A stretch of 54,874 nucleotides of DNA from B10-G9 sp964627755 (GCA_964627755.1 CAZVIH010000007.1:1-54874), one strand, 5' to 3'. Positions 7,423 through 16,469 are shown, counted from the first letter of the stretch. A program made the numbers and translations. Notes: a model not told the origin generated them from the sequence alone.

Positions 7423-8981
7423 ATCCCCTCCTTGTTGGATGGGTTATTCCAGTGGAGAATCAGCTCAGTTCCATGACCAGGTTGACTTGTAATAGTTAAT
7501 TGCGCTCCAATAGCTGACGACCGCTCTTCCATCATATTTAGACCATAATGACCTGAGGCCAATTCCGTTTGGTCAAAACCCTGACCGTCATCACGGATTC
7601 GCAGTTCTATTAGATCTGCCTTTTGTTCCAGATGGATTTCAACTTGCTTGGCATTTGCATGTTTGGCGATATTGTTAAGTGCCTCCTGGCATATGCGATA
7701 GAAGGCAATCTGTACCTTGGCAGGCAGAATCACATTTTCAGGTACATTAATCATAACCGGAGCTTCGATCCGGCCCGAAAGTACATTCCCCAACAGTCGC
7801 AGCAGGTCATCCAAATTAGAATCAGTGAGTGTCTTGGGACGCAGCTCAGCCAAAAGGGTGCGCATCTCGTCTTGGGCACTTCGCGTCAATTTCCGCAAGT
7901 CCTTGAGCGATTGAAGGACCAAATCCTGATCCTGGTACCATATCCGTGGCAAAACCTCGGCGATTAATCCGGCAGAAAAGAGGGATTGGTTAATGGCATC
8001 ATGCAGGTTGCGGGCCAGACGTTGCCGTTCTTCCATCGTGGCAAGCTCCTGAGCTTGTTCATACAATTCGGCATTTACCATAGTTATCGCAGCTTGATTG
8101 GCTACGCTAAGCGCCAGATCAGCGTGATGGGGTGTGAAATAATCGGCTTCTTCATGCGCCACCCCAATACAGCCAATAATGCGGCTTTTTACTGCCAGGG
8201 GAACCCACATCCAGGAAAACATTCCATCAAGCAGTTGTTTAGCCCCATCGTCCAGAAGTGACCGCAAAAATACCGTCTGGGGATTCTCGTTCCGTAGATT
8301 GGCTACCCGGATGGGTCGGAAACTCTTGAATAATCCGGTCAATATTTCTGGACCTTCCAGATGGAGGTTAATAGGCGGGGATCGTTCTAATTGCACAGTC
8401 CCTCGCATTGCCATTGCAATCAAAGTTGAATCGGACACAGCAAATAATCCAGCGCGGGTATATTCTATGATCGTTCGCAATTGATCCAGGATCATTCCTG
8501 GCTGGAACTCCAAAGTAGATGCCAGGGTCTGGGAAATCTCTAACAGCATTTCCTGTTCATGAGTCCGGGTTTCTACTCGCTTGTGGAGCAGCCCTTCCAA
8601 ACGCACCTGTTCGCTGACATCCCGCATAATGCCTAGAAAATAGGCCTTGCCCCGATAAGGAAATGCTGTTCCACGCCAATCCACAACCAGCGTTGAACCA
8701 TCCTTGCGAGTATGCTGCATCCGGGCGTGTAACTCACTATCGGGCCGAATGTCATGAATAAGTGTCTTGAATTCTTTTTGTCTGGAGGGATCGATTAAGA
8801 TTGCCAGTTTCATCCCGATCAATTCTTCGCGTGGGTACCCGTGGCTCAGGCACGCCGCAGGATTCGCATCAACAATCAGACCAGTTTTTAGATCTGAGAG
8901 GATTATCCCATCACAAATATTTTCGAAAATGGTTCTATACCCCTGATCTGTAAGATTTACGTTTTGATCACTAAGTTCCAT
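7419..8981 (-). CDS. PAS-GAF sensor histidine kinase (HisKA_3)
   Basis: I prefer ATG 8981 (MELSDQNVNL) over the longer frame to 9023, since the upstream residues are not family-like. The 520 aa soluble protein has a PAS domain (~10-120: YRTIFENICDGIILSDLKTGLIVDANPAA...), a GAF domain (~150-300), then HisKA_3 with the phosphorylatable His in ARNLHDAINQSLFSAGL. The HATPase_c domain (~410-515) carries the N box (EALNNIAKHANA) and G boxes (DDGQGF, GHYGLNMMEER, GHGTEL). No membrane helix is present, so it senses a cytoplasmic cue, possibly a redox or small-molecule signal bound by PAS/GAF. It is the partner of the overlapping NarL-type regulator. Confidence 0.93.
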   Translation of the reverse strand: MELSDQNVNLTDQGYRTIFENICDGIILSDLKTGLIVDANPAACLSHGYPREELIGMKLAILIDPSRQKEFKTLIHDIRPDSELHARMQHTRKDGSTLVVDWRGTAFPYRGKAYFLGIMRDVSEQVRLEGLLHKRVETRTHEQEMLLEISQTLASTLEFQPGMILDQLRTIIEYTRAGLFAVSDSTLIAMAMRGTVQLERSPPINLHLEGPEILTGLFKSFRPIRVANLRNENPQTVFLRSLLDDGAKQLLDGMFSWMWVPLAVKSRIIGCIGVAHEEADYFTPHHADLALSVANQAAITMVNAELYEQAQELATMEERQRLARNLHDAINQSLFSAGLIAEVLPRIWYQDQDLVLQSLKDLRKLTRSAQDEMRTLLAELRPKTLTDSNLDDLLRLLGNVLSGRIEAPVMINVPENVILPAKVQIAFYRICQEALNNIAKHANAKQVEIHLEQKADLIELRIRDDGQGFDQTELASGHYGLNMMEERSSAIGAQLTITSQPGHGTELILHWNNPSNKEGI

Positions 8982-9149
8982 AATGAACCCTTTTTTTATT
9001 ATACAGCATTGTTTTTCGCTCAAAAACCAGTCCAGGAGGTGTGTTAGGATTCATAAGTCATGGAAGGATTTATATCAACAATGTATGTTAGCTTCCCAGA
9101 AACGAAGATCCCCTAATATATAATACTGATAAGCAGCTAAGAGGTGAAT

Positions 9150-9896
9150 ATGACCGATAATCCTGATAACCAATTAAATAATATCGAAGGGCCAGCGCCA
9201 GAACAAGCTGACTCCCAATCTGAAATTGGAACTCTGGCAGGATATGCCAAAATGCTTAAAGAAATCCGGTCCTGGGGTTTCTGGTCCATAGGTTTGGGGA
9301 TCATCCATATGATCGGCTCAGGGTTCCTTAGCGCTCCCTGGGGCATTATGCTGATTTTCGTCGGGCTGTCATCATTCCTTTTTAAATCCTCCTCCATGTT
9401 CATCATCTATGCTGTAACCCTGGCCTGGGCGGCGCTTTCCAACATCTCGGGTTTAGATCTCACCTGGGTATTTTTTGCGTTATTCCAGCTCTACCTCTCC
9501 TACCGGGTCTTCCGGCAGTTTGGCCGTTTCCGGAAAGTTGAGAAGGAATTCCATAAATTGGCCAGCAGTGAGACCGAGGAGAATCCTCCCCCACCAGACC
9601 TGGCCGCGCGTTCTTTTCCCTGGATCGGATCCTTGCTGAGTTGTTCCTCAATCACCGGTTTTGTTGTACTCATCATCATCACATTTGTAATTCTCATAGA
9701 AACGGAAGGCCTGGGAACTATGCCCAGTTATCTTGGTTTCCTGGAAGGGTTGACTGTTAATTTTGCGGTATTGGGCTTTTCTGTCGGTCTGGCCTCGCTG
9801 CTTTCCAGTTTCCGTCCCAAATGGCTGGGCATCATCGCAATCATTTTCGGTGCCCTGACCCTGCTGATCGAGATTGGATTACTATTCCTGGTGTAA
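9150..9896 (+). CDS. Polytopic membrane protein, unknown
   Basis: ATG 9150 is chosen over GTG 9144 because the AGAGGTG ribosome site (9139-9145) would overlap the latter. The 248 aa product has a polar N-terminus (~1-35, many N, E and Q), about three helices (~50-115, including WGFWSIGLGIIHMIGSGFL and VFFALFQLYLSYRVF), a charged cytoplasmic loop (FRKVEKEFHKLASSETEENPPPPD), and about three more helices to the C-terminus. It is transcribed divergently from the histidine kinase. A TATAAT at 9119-9124 may be its -10 element. I do not recognise a family. Confidence 0.75.
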   Translation: MTDNPDNQLNNIEGPAPEQADSQSEIGTLAGYAKMLKEIRSWGFWSIGLGIIHMIGSGFLSAPWGIMLIFVGLSSFLFKSSSMFIIYAVTLAWAALSNISGLDLTWVFFALFQLYLSYRVFRQFGRFRKVEKEFHKLASSETEENPPPPDLAARSFPWIGSLLSCSSITGFVVLIIITFVILIETEGLGTMPSYLGFLEGLTVNFAVLGFSVGLASLLSSFRPKWLGIIAIIFGALTLLIEIGLLFLV

Positions 9897-10028
9897 GGGG
9901 AAAGGAAGAAAACAGCACCGGCTGAAGTTGGATAACCAATCCCAGATCGGACCCTGTTATTTATAATTGACTTATAATTTACTAGTGATTTCCTCTTTAA
10001 GACTTACAACATCCAGATCAAAAAGGAC

Positions 10029-10784
10029 ATGATGGAATCTCAAAACAAAACGCCCCAATCAAGCCAAGAACATTCTCTCCTGCAGTCGATCGGACTGCAT
10101 TTAATGCCCGGCATCGTGGGCGGCATTGGATATTACGCCTTGGCTGGTCCTGTACGAAATCTGGGCTATCCCTCGATAATGGCATTGATCCTAGCCGGCA
10201 TATTTGTGATCACTCCCCTGCAGTGGGGTTACCTGGTCTATCAAAGCCGGAAGAAAGGACAAAAACTATTTGGCGAAGTGATCCAGTACCTCGAACCGCT
10301 GACCTGGAAAGAGTATCTGATCTGGACCCCGGTCGTTATCGTTGGATCCGGAGCCCTCATGGCACTGATGGGACCGGTCACAAATGCGATCCAATCCCTT
10401 TTCAGCTGGATGCCGGAATATATGGTTCTCGATTTGGGGTTAAGCAATGCCTATTCCTATCAGACTTTACTTTTTACTTTTAGCTTGATGTTGTTATTTG
10501 GGGTCCTGATTGGCCCCCTGACTGAAGAGCTCTATTTCCGCGGTTTCCTGCTGCCCAGGATGCCCACCAAAATGAAAAACTGGGGGCCGGCCTTTCACAG
10601 TTTATTTTTCGGTCTCTATCACATTTGGACCCCCTGGTTTTTTGCAGCCCGGGCCCTGGCCCTCTTGCCGCTGAGCTACACCGTAAAACATAAAAAGAAC
10701 CTCTACCTGGGGATCATCTCCCACTGCCTGCTGAACTCGATCGATTTTGTCACAGGAGTGGTTTTTATCATTAGTCTTAATTAA
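10029..10784 (+). CDS. CPBP family intramembrane metalloprotease
   Basis: 251 aa with about seven hydrophobic helices. The CPBP (CAAX protease/bacteriocin-processing) motif 1 is present as TEELYFRGFLLPRM, i.e. EExxxR-type, near residues 165-178; motif 2 is FxxxH-like in FFGLYHIWTP; the third conserved His is in ISHCLLNSID. These residues bind the catalytic metal in the membrane. ATG 10029 and 10032 are adjacent in-frame choices, and AAGGAC just upstream favours 10032. A second, divergent CPBP protease is at 15549-16388. Substrate is unknown. Confidence 0.9.
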   Translation: MMESQNKTPQSSQEHSLLQSIGLHLMPGIVGGIGYYALAGPVRNLGYPSIMALILAGIFVITPLQWGYLVYQSRKKGQKLFGEVIQYLEPLTWKEYLIWTPVVIVGSGALMALMGPVTNAIQSLFSWMPEYMVLDLGLSNAYSYQTLLFTFSLMLLFGVLIGPLTEELYFRGFLLPRMPTKMKNWGPAFHSLFFGLYHIWTPWFFAARALALLPLSYTVKHKKNLYLGIISHCLLNSIDFVTGVVFIISLN

Positions 10785-10896
10785 TCTAAAGAAGGGAAAA
10801 ATCAGCCAGGATCGGGGATAAAAAACCGCTGACTGGCAGCCAAATACTGATCAGATAATTAAATACAACTAACTAACACAAAAAAGGCAAATCACC

Positions 10897-11259
10897 ATGT
10901 TATTCCCAGCAATCTTTGCTCTCATTGTCGGTCTGGGCATGATCGGCCAGTGGATCATGTCATTCATCACGGAACAGATCCCAGAATTGGAAACTGAACC
11001 ATTCCGGATCTGGTTCCACATCGCTGGCGAGATGATTACTGCTCTAGCTCTGATCCTGAGCGGTATCGGCTTGTTAGCCGGCTGGACCTGGGCAGCGATC
11101 CTTTTCCTGGTTGCCTCAGGTATGTTGATCTATACCGCCATTGTCAGCCCGGGTTATTTTGCCCAGCAGGGAAAATGGATCTGGGTAGTGATCTTCAGCA
11201 TACTGATCCTGATATCTGGATATTCTATTATCAGCGTTGGCCGCGGAATACTAACATGA
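10897..11259 (+). CDS. Four-helix membrane protein, unknown
   Basis: 120 aa starting ATG 10897 after AAAAAGGCAAATCACC. It has about four hydrophobic segments: FALIVGLGMIGQWIMSFI, MITALALILSGIGLLAGW, AAILFLVASGMLIYTAIV and WVVIFSILILISGYSII. Only one acidic patch (EQIPELETEPF) is visible. There are no catalytic motifs and no known family that I can name. It stands alone between the CPBP protease and the fix operon. Confidence 0.65.
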   Translation: MLFPAIFALIVGLGMIGQWIMSFITEQIPELETEPFRIWFHIAGEMITALALILSGIGLLAGWTWAAILFLVASGMLIYTAIVSPGYFAQQGKWIWVVIFSILILISGYSIISVGRGILT

Positions 11260-11382
11260 CGAACGACCAAGGACGGAGGGCTGATGACTGAACTCTCTTA
11301 TCTCCTAACCTTGATCGCCTGACTTCTTACCACTTAAGCTCTACCTCGGCGGAAGCGTCGTGGCAGAATTCACAAGTTGATT

Positions 11383-11388
11383 TATAAT
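11383..11388 (+). promoter_or_regulatory. Candidate -10 element of the fixABCX operon
   Basis: A perfect TATAAT is 37 nt upstream of the fixA ATG. The -35 region (TGGCAG, 16 nt upstream) is a poor match, so an activator or another sigma factor could be involved. A GAGGTG ribosome site sits just before ATG 11425. Confidence 0.4.
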
Positions 11389-11424
11389 AATACCGGCATC
11401 AAATTCAACAGATCGAGGTGAACG

Positions 11425-12264
11425 ATGATCCATTTTTTAGTAAGTGTTAAACAAGTGCCTGACACCACCAACATCCGCATCGACCCCGAAACCGGCAGCA
11501 TGATCCGTAAGGGAGTGCCTGCCATTCTCAACCCCTATGACGCTCACGCCGTGGCATCAGCCGCAGAGTGGAAGAAAAAATTGGGCGGGAAACTGACCGT
11601 GATCACCATGGGACCCCCTGCCGCCGAGGAAGCTCTCCAGGAATGCATCGAAATGGGTGCTGACCGGGCTGTGTTGATCTCCGATCGGGCATTTGCCGGA
11701 AGCGACACCCTGGCCACTTCCTATGTACTAGCCGAAGCCATCCGCAAGATCGACCAGGAAGATCATATTGATCTGGTTTTCTTTGGAAAACAAGCCATTG
11801 ATGGTGATACTGCCCAGGTTGGCCCCGGAGCAGCAATCCGCTTAGGACTTCCCCTGGTCACTTACGCGGTGGAAATCAAGGAAGTCAATCAAGAAGAAGG
11901 TTACGCAGTAATCGTCCGAAAGACAGAAAGCGGAAAAGAGATCATAAAAACAATCCTGCCAGCAGCGTTAACCGCCGAAAAGGCTATTGCTGAAATCCCC
12001 TACGCTGCCCTGCCGGATCTGATCGCTTCCTTAAATTTCAAACCAGAAGTATGGTCAGCAACGGAACCGGTCGCCTATGATGTCGATCAGATCGGCCTGG
12101 GAGGATCCCCTACCATGGTTGCCAAATCAGGCAGCCCCGAAGCCCGCGAACCGGCAGAAACGATTAACGTTCAAGAACACGGGGTATCGGCCACTGTCGA
12201 GACAGTCCTGGGAAAGATGCTCTCAAACACAACCGTGGCTGCTTTATTGGAGGATCTAAAATGA
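11425..12264 (+). CDS. fixA: Electron transfer flavoprotein beta subunit, FixA/EtfB
   Basis: 279 aa, full length. It opens HFLVSVKQVPDTTNIRIDPETG and contains the ETF beta signature region (NPYDAHAVASAAEWKK, VITMGPPAAEEALQECIEMGADRAVLISD, GSDTLATSYVLAEAI, GKQAIDGDTAQVGPGAAIRLGLP). With FixB it forms the flavin-containing dimer that in FixABCX splits electrons from NADH, one pair going to quinone and one to ferredoxin or flavodoxin. It is the first gene of a tight fixABCX operon and overlaps fixB by 4 nt (ATGA). Confidence 0.95.
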   Translation: MIHFLVSVKQVPDTTNIRIDPETGSMIRKGVPAILNPYDAHAVASAAEWKKKLGGKLTVITMGPPAAEEALQECIEMGADRAVLISDRAFAGSDTLATSYVLAEAIRKIDQEDHIDLVFFGKQAIDGDTAQVGPGAAIRLGLPLVTYAVEIKEVNQEEGYAVIVRKTESGKEIIKTILPAALTAEKAIAEIPYAALPDLIASLNFKPEVWSATEPVAYDVDQIGLGGSPTMVAKSGSPEAREPAETINVQEHGVSATVETVLGKMLSNTTVAALLEDLK

Positions 12265-13301
12265 CCAGACGATTTTGGGTATTTATTGAACAGGACCATG
12301 GGGAAATGCATCCCGTGGCAGCCGAGCTGCTCGGAGTCGCCAACTGCCTGGTCTCTGAAGTTGCAGATGAGTTAAAAGCCAACGATGAGGAAGCCGTTGT
12401 GGAAGGCATTCTTGTGGGACATGATGTTGATAATGTTGCCAAAGAAGCCCTGATGTACGGTGCAGAAAGGATTTATCAGGTAGATGATCCAGCCTTTGAA
12501 CATTATCTCAACCGGCCCTATGCTGAAGCCCTTACCCACCTGGTTAAAAAATACAAACCCGAGGTCTTTTTGATTGGAGCTACTACACTGGGACGTGACC
12601 TGGCCGGTGCAGTTGCCACGTCGTTAAAAACCGGTCTGACCGCGGACTGCACCAAGCTGGAAATGGGTCCTTTCCGCAAGATCGAGAAGAAACTTCTTCT
12701 GGCAACCCGGCCTGCTTTTGGCGGCAACGTGATTGCCACCATTGTCTGCAAGGACCGTACACCCCAGATGGCAACTGTCCGTCCCCGGGTATTTGAGACT
12801 CCAGTCCGCAACCCCAAAGCCAAAGGTGAGGTAGTCAAAGAAGATTTTAAGGTTACACCAGTTATGATGGCCGCCAACCTGGTGGAGTTCATTAAGGATA
12901 AAAGTACCAGCCTGAATCTGGAGTATGCCGACGTGATCGTTTCGGGAGGTAAAGGCCTGGGCAATTCCAAGGGATTTGAATTGATCAAGGAACTTGCTGA
13001 TGAGCTGGGTGGTGTGGTCGGCTCCAGCAGAGCAGCTGTGGACGGCGGCTGGATCGATTACGCTCACCAGGTCGGACAGACAGGTAAACACGTCCGTCCT
13101 AAACTATATGTTGCCTGTGGAATTTCCGGCGCTATCCAGCATAAGGTCGGCATGCAAGATTCTGACTACATCCTGGCCATCAACACCGACCCCCTGGCAC
13201 CCATTTTTGAGGTAGCCTCTTTGGGTGTGGTGGGCGACCTTTATGAGGTCATCCCGGAAATGATCCAACAACTCCGTGCTCAAAAAGGAGCTTCGGCATG
13301 A
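12261..13301 (+). CDS. fixB: Electron transfer flavoprotein alpha subunit, FixB/EtfA
   Basis: 346 aa. The N-terminal half resembles the ETF N-terminal fold (WVFIEQDHGEMHPVAAELLGVA, GATTLGRDLAGAVATSLKTGLTADCTKLE). The C-terminal FAD-binding domain carries ADVIVSGGKGLGNSKGFELIKELAD, VGSSRAAVDGGWI, HQVGQTGKHVRPKLYVACGISGAIQH and the closing AINTDPLAPIFEVASLGVVGDLYEVIPEM. The protein pairs with FixA. The 4-nt overlaps with both neighbours indicate coupled translation and a fixed subunit ratio. Confidence 0.95.
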   Translation: MTRRFWVFIEQDHGEMHPVAAELLGVANCLVSEVADELKANDEEAVVEGILVGHDVDNVAKEALMYGAERIYQVDDPAFEHYLNRPYAEALTHLVKKYKPEVFLIGATTLGRDLAGAVATSLKTGLTADCTKLEMGPFRKIEKKLLLATRPAFGGNVIATIVCKDRTPQMATVRPRVFETPVRNPKAKGEVVKEDFKVTPVMMAANLVEFIKDKSTSLNLEYADVIVSGGKGLGNSKGFELIKELADELGGVVGSSRAAVDGGWIDYAHQVGQTGKHVRPKLYVACGISGAIQHKVGMQDSDYILAINTDPLAPIFEVASLGVVGDLYEVIPEMIQQLRAQKGASA

Positions 13302-14617
13302 GCAAAGAAAAATTACAGTATGATGTTATTGTCGTAGGCGCCGGCATGGCGGGTTCCACGGCAGCAGCCATTGCTGCCAGGGAAGGCCTAAATGTCGTCG
13401 TGATCGAACGTGGTGTAAAACCCGGCAGTAAGAACTACTTTGGTGGGGCTTTATATACCCATGCCCTGGTAGATATCTATCCTGATTTCTTCGACAGAAA
13501 ACCTCCCCTGGAGCGTCCTGTCACCGAAACCGGCTTCTGGTTCCTGTCAAATGACGGCCTGGTTAAGGCGACCGTGCAGGGCGGGGTCGTGAACAACGAT
13601 CCTATTGACGCTTATGTGGCGCTGCGATCCGAGTTTGACCTGTGGTGGTCAGAGCAGGCCGCTGCCGAAGGCGCTTTTATCATCCCCAAAACCCTGGTAA
13701 TAGATTTCCTCTACGAGGACGGCAAAGTTATCGGCGTTCAAACCGACCGCCCCCAGGGTGAAGTTTACGCCCCGGTTGTGATTGTTTGTGAAGGTGTCAA
13801 TAACCTGCTGACCCAAAAACTGGGATTGATCGACCACGATATCAAGATCTCCAAAACAGCCCTGGCAGTGAAACAATTGATCTCGATTCCTGCCAAGGAT
13901 ATCAACGCCCGTTTGGGACTGCCCGATAATGACCATGGCATGGCCATCTCCGTGATGGGTGATGTATCCATGGGGTTGGCTGGGCTGGGATTCCTGTATA
14001 CGGCCAACAGCGCTCTCTCACTTGGTGTGGGCGTGACCCTGGATGCCCTCCAGGAGTCAGGGATCAAACCCTATGAACTGCTTCAGCGCTACCTGGAACA
14101 CCCGGCCATCGCCCCCCTGATCAAGGACGGGCAGATGATGGAATATGGGGCTCACTTGATCCCCGAGGGTGGCTGGACTGCTATGCCGAAGTTATACACT
14201 GATGGCGTCCTCGTGGCTGGAGACGCGGCTTCGATGGTCAATGCCCTGCACTGGGAAGGCACCAATATGGCGATCACCGCCGGTAAACAGGCCGGCCTGA
14301 CCGCTATAGAAGCCCATAAAAAGGGTGATTTCTCAGCCAAGAGCCTCTCGGCCTATCAGGATAAATTGAATGATACATTTGTTCTCCAGGACCTGAAGCA
14401 GTACCGCAAATTCTCCGCTTTCCTGAAAAATCATCCCCAGTTCATGGATATTTATCCGACTTTCATCAACGACGCGCTGGGTATGTTCTTTACCGGATTT
14501 GGCAAACCAAAACGAAAGTTGTACAAGGATATTTTGCGATCCCTCACCAGTCGACGTCCGCTGTTCAAAGCAATTGGCGATATCATTGCCTTTGGCCGGT
14601 CCATTATTGGTATCTAG
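13298..14617 (+). CDS. fixC: FixC, ETF:quinone oxidoreductase-like flavoprotein
   Basis: 439 aa. The Rossmann FAD-binding motif is at the N-terminus (DVIVVGAGMAGSTAAAIAAREGLNVVVIERG). A typical FixC segment follows (KPGSKNYFGGALYTHAL), and the late FAD contact is GVLVAGDAASMVNALHWEGTNMAITAGKQAGL. FixC receives electrons from FixAB and passes them to the quinone/menaquinone pool, working with the ferredoxin FixX. It overlaps fixB by 4 nt, and fixX starts 15 nt downstream. Confidence 0.94.
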   Translation: MSKEKLQYDVIVVGAGMAGSTAAAIAAREGLNVVVIERGVKPGSKNYFGGALYTHALVDIYPDFFDRKPPLERPVTETGFWFLSNDGLVKATVQGGVVNNDPIDAYVALRSEFDLWWSEQAAAEGAFIIPKTLVIDFLYEDGKVIGVQTDRPQGEVYAPVVIVCEGVNNLLTQKLGLIDHDIKISKTALAVKQLISIPAKDINARLGLPDNDHGMAISVMGDVSMGLAGLGFLYTANSALSLGVGVTLDALQESGIKPYELLQRYLEHPAIAPLIKDGQMMEYGAHLIPEGGWTAMPKLYTDGVLVAGDAASMVNALHWEGTNMAITAGKQAGLTAIEAHKKGDFSAKSLSAYQDKLNDTFVLQDLKQYRKFSAFLKNHPQFMDIYPTFINDALGMFFTGFGKPKRKLYKDILRSLTSRRPLFKAIGDIIAFGRSIIGI

Positions 14618-14632
14618 GAAAGGATAGCTACT

Positions 14633-14947
14633 ATGGATAAGAACAAACAAAAGCGTGAGCTTCCTCAAGTTTATATTGACGACATGTTAATGTCGTTGAA
14701 GTATTTCACAGACGAGCAGGAACTGCACCTGGCCATTATCGACCCTGCAGTCTGCCAGGCCTGCGAGGACCAGCCCTGTATCAAGTTCTGCCCCGTGGGC
14801 GCCTACCGGCCCCAGGATGGACGCACTGTGCAGATCGCTGTCCAGAGCTGTGTGGAGTGCGGTACCTGTCGGGTCCTCTGCCCTTACCTGAACATCTCCT
14901 GGAAAAATCCCCGGGGAGGATTCGGGGTGGCGTATAAGTTCGGGTAA
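14633..14947 (+). CDS. fixX: FixX ferredoxin-like subunit with two [4Fe-4S] motifs
   Basis: 104 aa. Eight cysteines are arranged as two cluster-binding sets: C41-x2-C44-x4-C49-x3-C53 (CQACEDQPCIKFCP) and C73-x2-C76-x2-C79-x3-C83 (CVECGTCRVLCP). The C-terminus NPRGGFGVAYKFG is characteristic of FixX. It completes the bifurcating complex with FixC. The nearest other ORFs are unrelated to nitrogen fixation, so the operon more likely serves anaerobic redox balance than nitrogenase. It ends just before a strong terminator. Confidence 0.95.
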   Translation: MDKNKQKRELPQVYIDDMLMSLKYFTDEQELHLAIIDPAVCQACEDQPCIKFCPVGAYRPQDGRTVQIAVQSCVECGTCRVLCPYLNISWKNPRGGFGVAYKFG

Positions 14948-14970
14948 TTCTTACCTTTAGACTGATTAAA

Positions 14971-15005
14971 CAAAGACCATACCTATGGGTGTGGTCTTTG
15001 TTTTT
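14971..15005 (+). terminator. Intrinsic terminator of fixABCX
   Basis: Stem CAAAGACCATACC / GGTGTGGTCTTTG (one wobble) around TATG, immediately followed by TTTTT. It lies 24 nt after the fixX stop. Confidence 0.9.
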
Positions 15006-15085
15006 AAAGAAGACGGAAGTCCAAGGGCTGGAAAACAATTTGGAAATTCAAGGAGATTATCAATAATTGATTAATGGGTACTCTA

Positions 15086-15105
15086 TTAGGTAAAGACTAA
15101 CCTAA
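15086..15105. promoter_or_regulatory. Candidate operator palindrome (DtxR-box-like)
   Basis: TTAGGT and ACCTAA face each other across 8 nt (AAAGACTA), with one more A/T pair outside. The half-sites match those of iron or manganese repressors of the DtxR/IdeR type, but the usual spacer is 7 nt. It lies 46 nt upstream of the ATG at 15151. Confidence 0.35.
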
Positions 15106-15150
15106 TTAATCTGTAAACTTAGGGCTAAAAAATCGTTTATCATTAAGGAC

Positions 15151-15549
15151 ATGGGTAAAAAAACCACCAATTTCATGCAAATTATCATCGCCGGGTTCCT
15201 GTCCTTCCTGGCCACACTATCAACCGCCCAGATCATATTATTCATTCTCTGGCTGGTCGGGGATCCTGAGCCTCAATACCAAATGATTACCGGGATCATC
15301 TCCGGGTTCATCGGGTTATTTGTGGGAGGTTGGATCACCACCCGGGTTATGCAATCCAAGGACGTCTGGTTCTCAGCTTTTAATGGTTACCTCGTGGGCG
15401 GCGTCAGTGCTTATTACCTCCTGGGATTAAAACCTATCACTCTTGCTGTATCGATTTTATCCTTTGTATTTGCAGGGTTGGGGGGATACGTGGCGTTAAA
15501 AAAGGAAGAACCTCCAGAACCAGAGTTGGAATCTGTTCAATTTGAATAA
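15151..15549 (+). CDS. Four-helix membrane protein, unknown
   Basis: 132 aa. ATG 15151 follows AAGGAC closely. Four hydrophobic helices are visible (FMQIIIAGFLSFLATLSTA..., MITGIISGFIGLFVGGWITT, AFNGYLVGGVSAYYLLGL, ILSFVFAGLGGYVAL) and the tail is acidic (KKEEPPEPELESVQFE). Its stop overlaps the start of the CPBP protease gene by one base (TAATG), so the two are co-translated and probably act together. I do not recognise the family. Confidence 0.75.
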   Translation: MGKKTTNFMQIIIAGFLSFLATLSTAQIILFILWLVGDPEPQYQMITGIISGFIGLFVGGWITTRVMQSKDVWFSAFNGYLVGGVSAYYLLGLKPITLAVSILSFVFAGLGGYVALKKEEPPEPELESVQFE

Positions 15550-16388
15550 TGGCTTCAAACTCAAGTAAACAGCTTTGGATCTACCTGGGATTGAGTTTTG
15601 CCATCTCCTGGACTATCTGGATCCCTGTTGTACTGACCAGGGTAGATTACCAAAGTTCCCCGTATTTATTGGCTGCAGCATTGGTGGGTGCGTTCGGACC
15701 CGGGCTGGCAGCTATCCTTGTTTATATTCTTGCCAGAGATATTGAGCAGCTCACTGATTTCCGACAGCGGATCTACGATTTCAAACGCATCCGGCCAGCC
15801 TGGTACTTGATCATTTTGACGCTATGGCCTGTACTGCATGGTTTAGCTATCGGGATCACAACTTTATTAGGCCAACCAATTCCGGAATCAGGCTTTCTGG
15901 CAGAGCTGCTATCCCAACCCAATACCATTCCGCTGGTGATCTTCCTCTATTTCGTCCAGGCTGGAGTGGAGGAAATAGGATGGCGAGGTTATCTCCAGGA
16001 GAAATTAGGCCAAAAAATGGGACCGGCGCCCAGCTCCCTGCTGGTCGGTCTCATCCATACTTTATGGCATCTACCCCTGTTTTGGATGGTGGGAACCAAT
16101 CAAATTGAAATGGGCTTTGGGATCGATTTCCTGATCTTTATCGCTTTTGTGATCAGTTCTTCCGTTTTTTCTGCCTGGTGTTATTATGGGAACCAGCGCA
16201 GCATCATGGCTGCCACTCTTTTGCACACCACCAGCAATCTAAGTTTTGATATCTTTGCTTACTCTCCAGGTTCAACAAAACATCTCGCCTTTGTCCTGTT
16301 AACGGTTCTCGGGGCAGTGCTGATAATAATCAATTTCCAGCTTAAGATCAAAAAGACCCAACCCTCGCAGGAAACTTCTTTCATATAA
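15549..16388 (+). CDS. CPBP family intramembrane metalloprotease
   Basis: 279 aa with about eight helices. Motif 1 is VEEIGWRGYLQEKLG (EExxxR), motif 2 lies in LVGLIHTLWHLPLFW, and the third conserved site is ATLLHTTSNLSFDIF. All are canonical for CPBP proteases (type II CAAX protease-like). The EEIGWRGY form differs from EELYFRGF in the copy at 10029, so the two belong to different subfamilies. It is translationally coupled to the four-helix protein before it. Confidence 0.9.
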   Translation: MASNSSKQLWIYLGLSFAISWTIWIPVVLTRVDYQSSPYLLAAALVGAFGPGLAAILVYILARDIEQLTDFRQRIYDFKRIRPAWYLIILTLWPVLHGLAIGITTLLGQPIPESGFLAELLSQPNTIPLVIFLYFVQAGVEEIGWRGYLQEKLGQKMGPAPSSLLVGLIHTLWHLPLFWMVGTNQIEMGFGIDFLIFIAFVISSSVFSAWCYYGNQRSIMAATLLHTTSNLSFDIFAYSPGSTKHLAFVLLTVLGAVLIIINFQLKIKKTQPSQETSFI

Positions 16389-16440
16389 TTCCGTATATAT
16401 ATTTGAGTGATGATCTACACCATTCATCTCTCCTATTGAC

Positions 16441-16469
16441 TTGACCCCTGATCACCTTCAATCCATAAT
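16441..16469 (+). promoter_or_regulatory. Sigma-A type promoter
   Basis: TTGACC (16441-16446), a 17-nt spacer, then CATAAT (16464-16469). Both hexamers match the consensus in 5 of 6 positions. It lies 40 nt upstream of the small acidic gene at 16509, which also has an AAGGAG ribosome site. Confidence 0.6.

Noticed and set aside
11425..14947. Nitrogen fixation locus
   Set aside because: fixABCX is present but no nif or other nitrogen-fixation genes are in the window, and the operon also occurs in non-fixing anaerobes.
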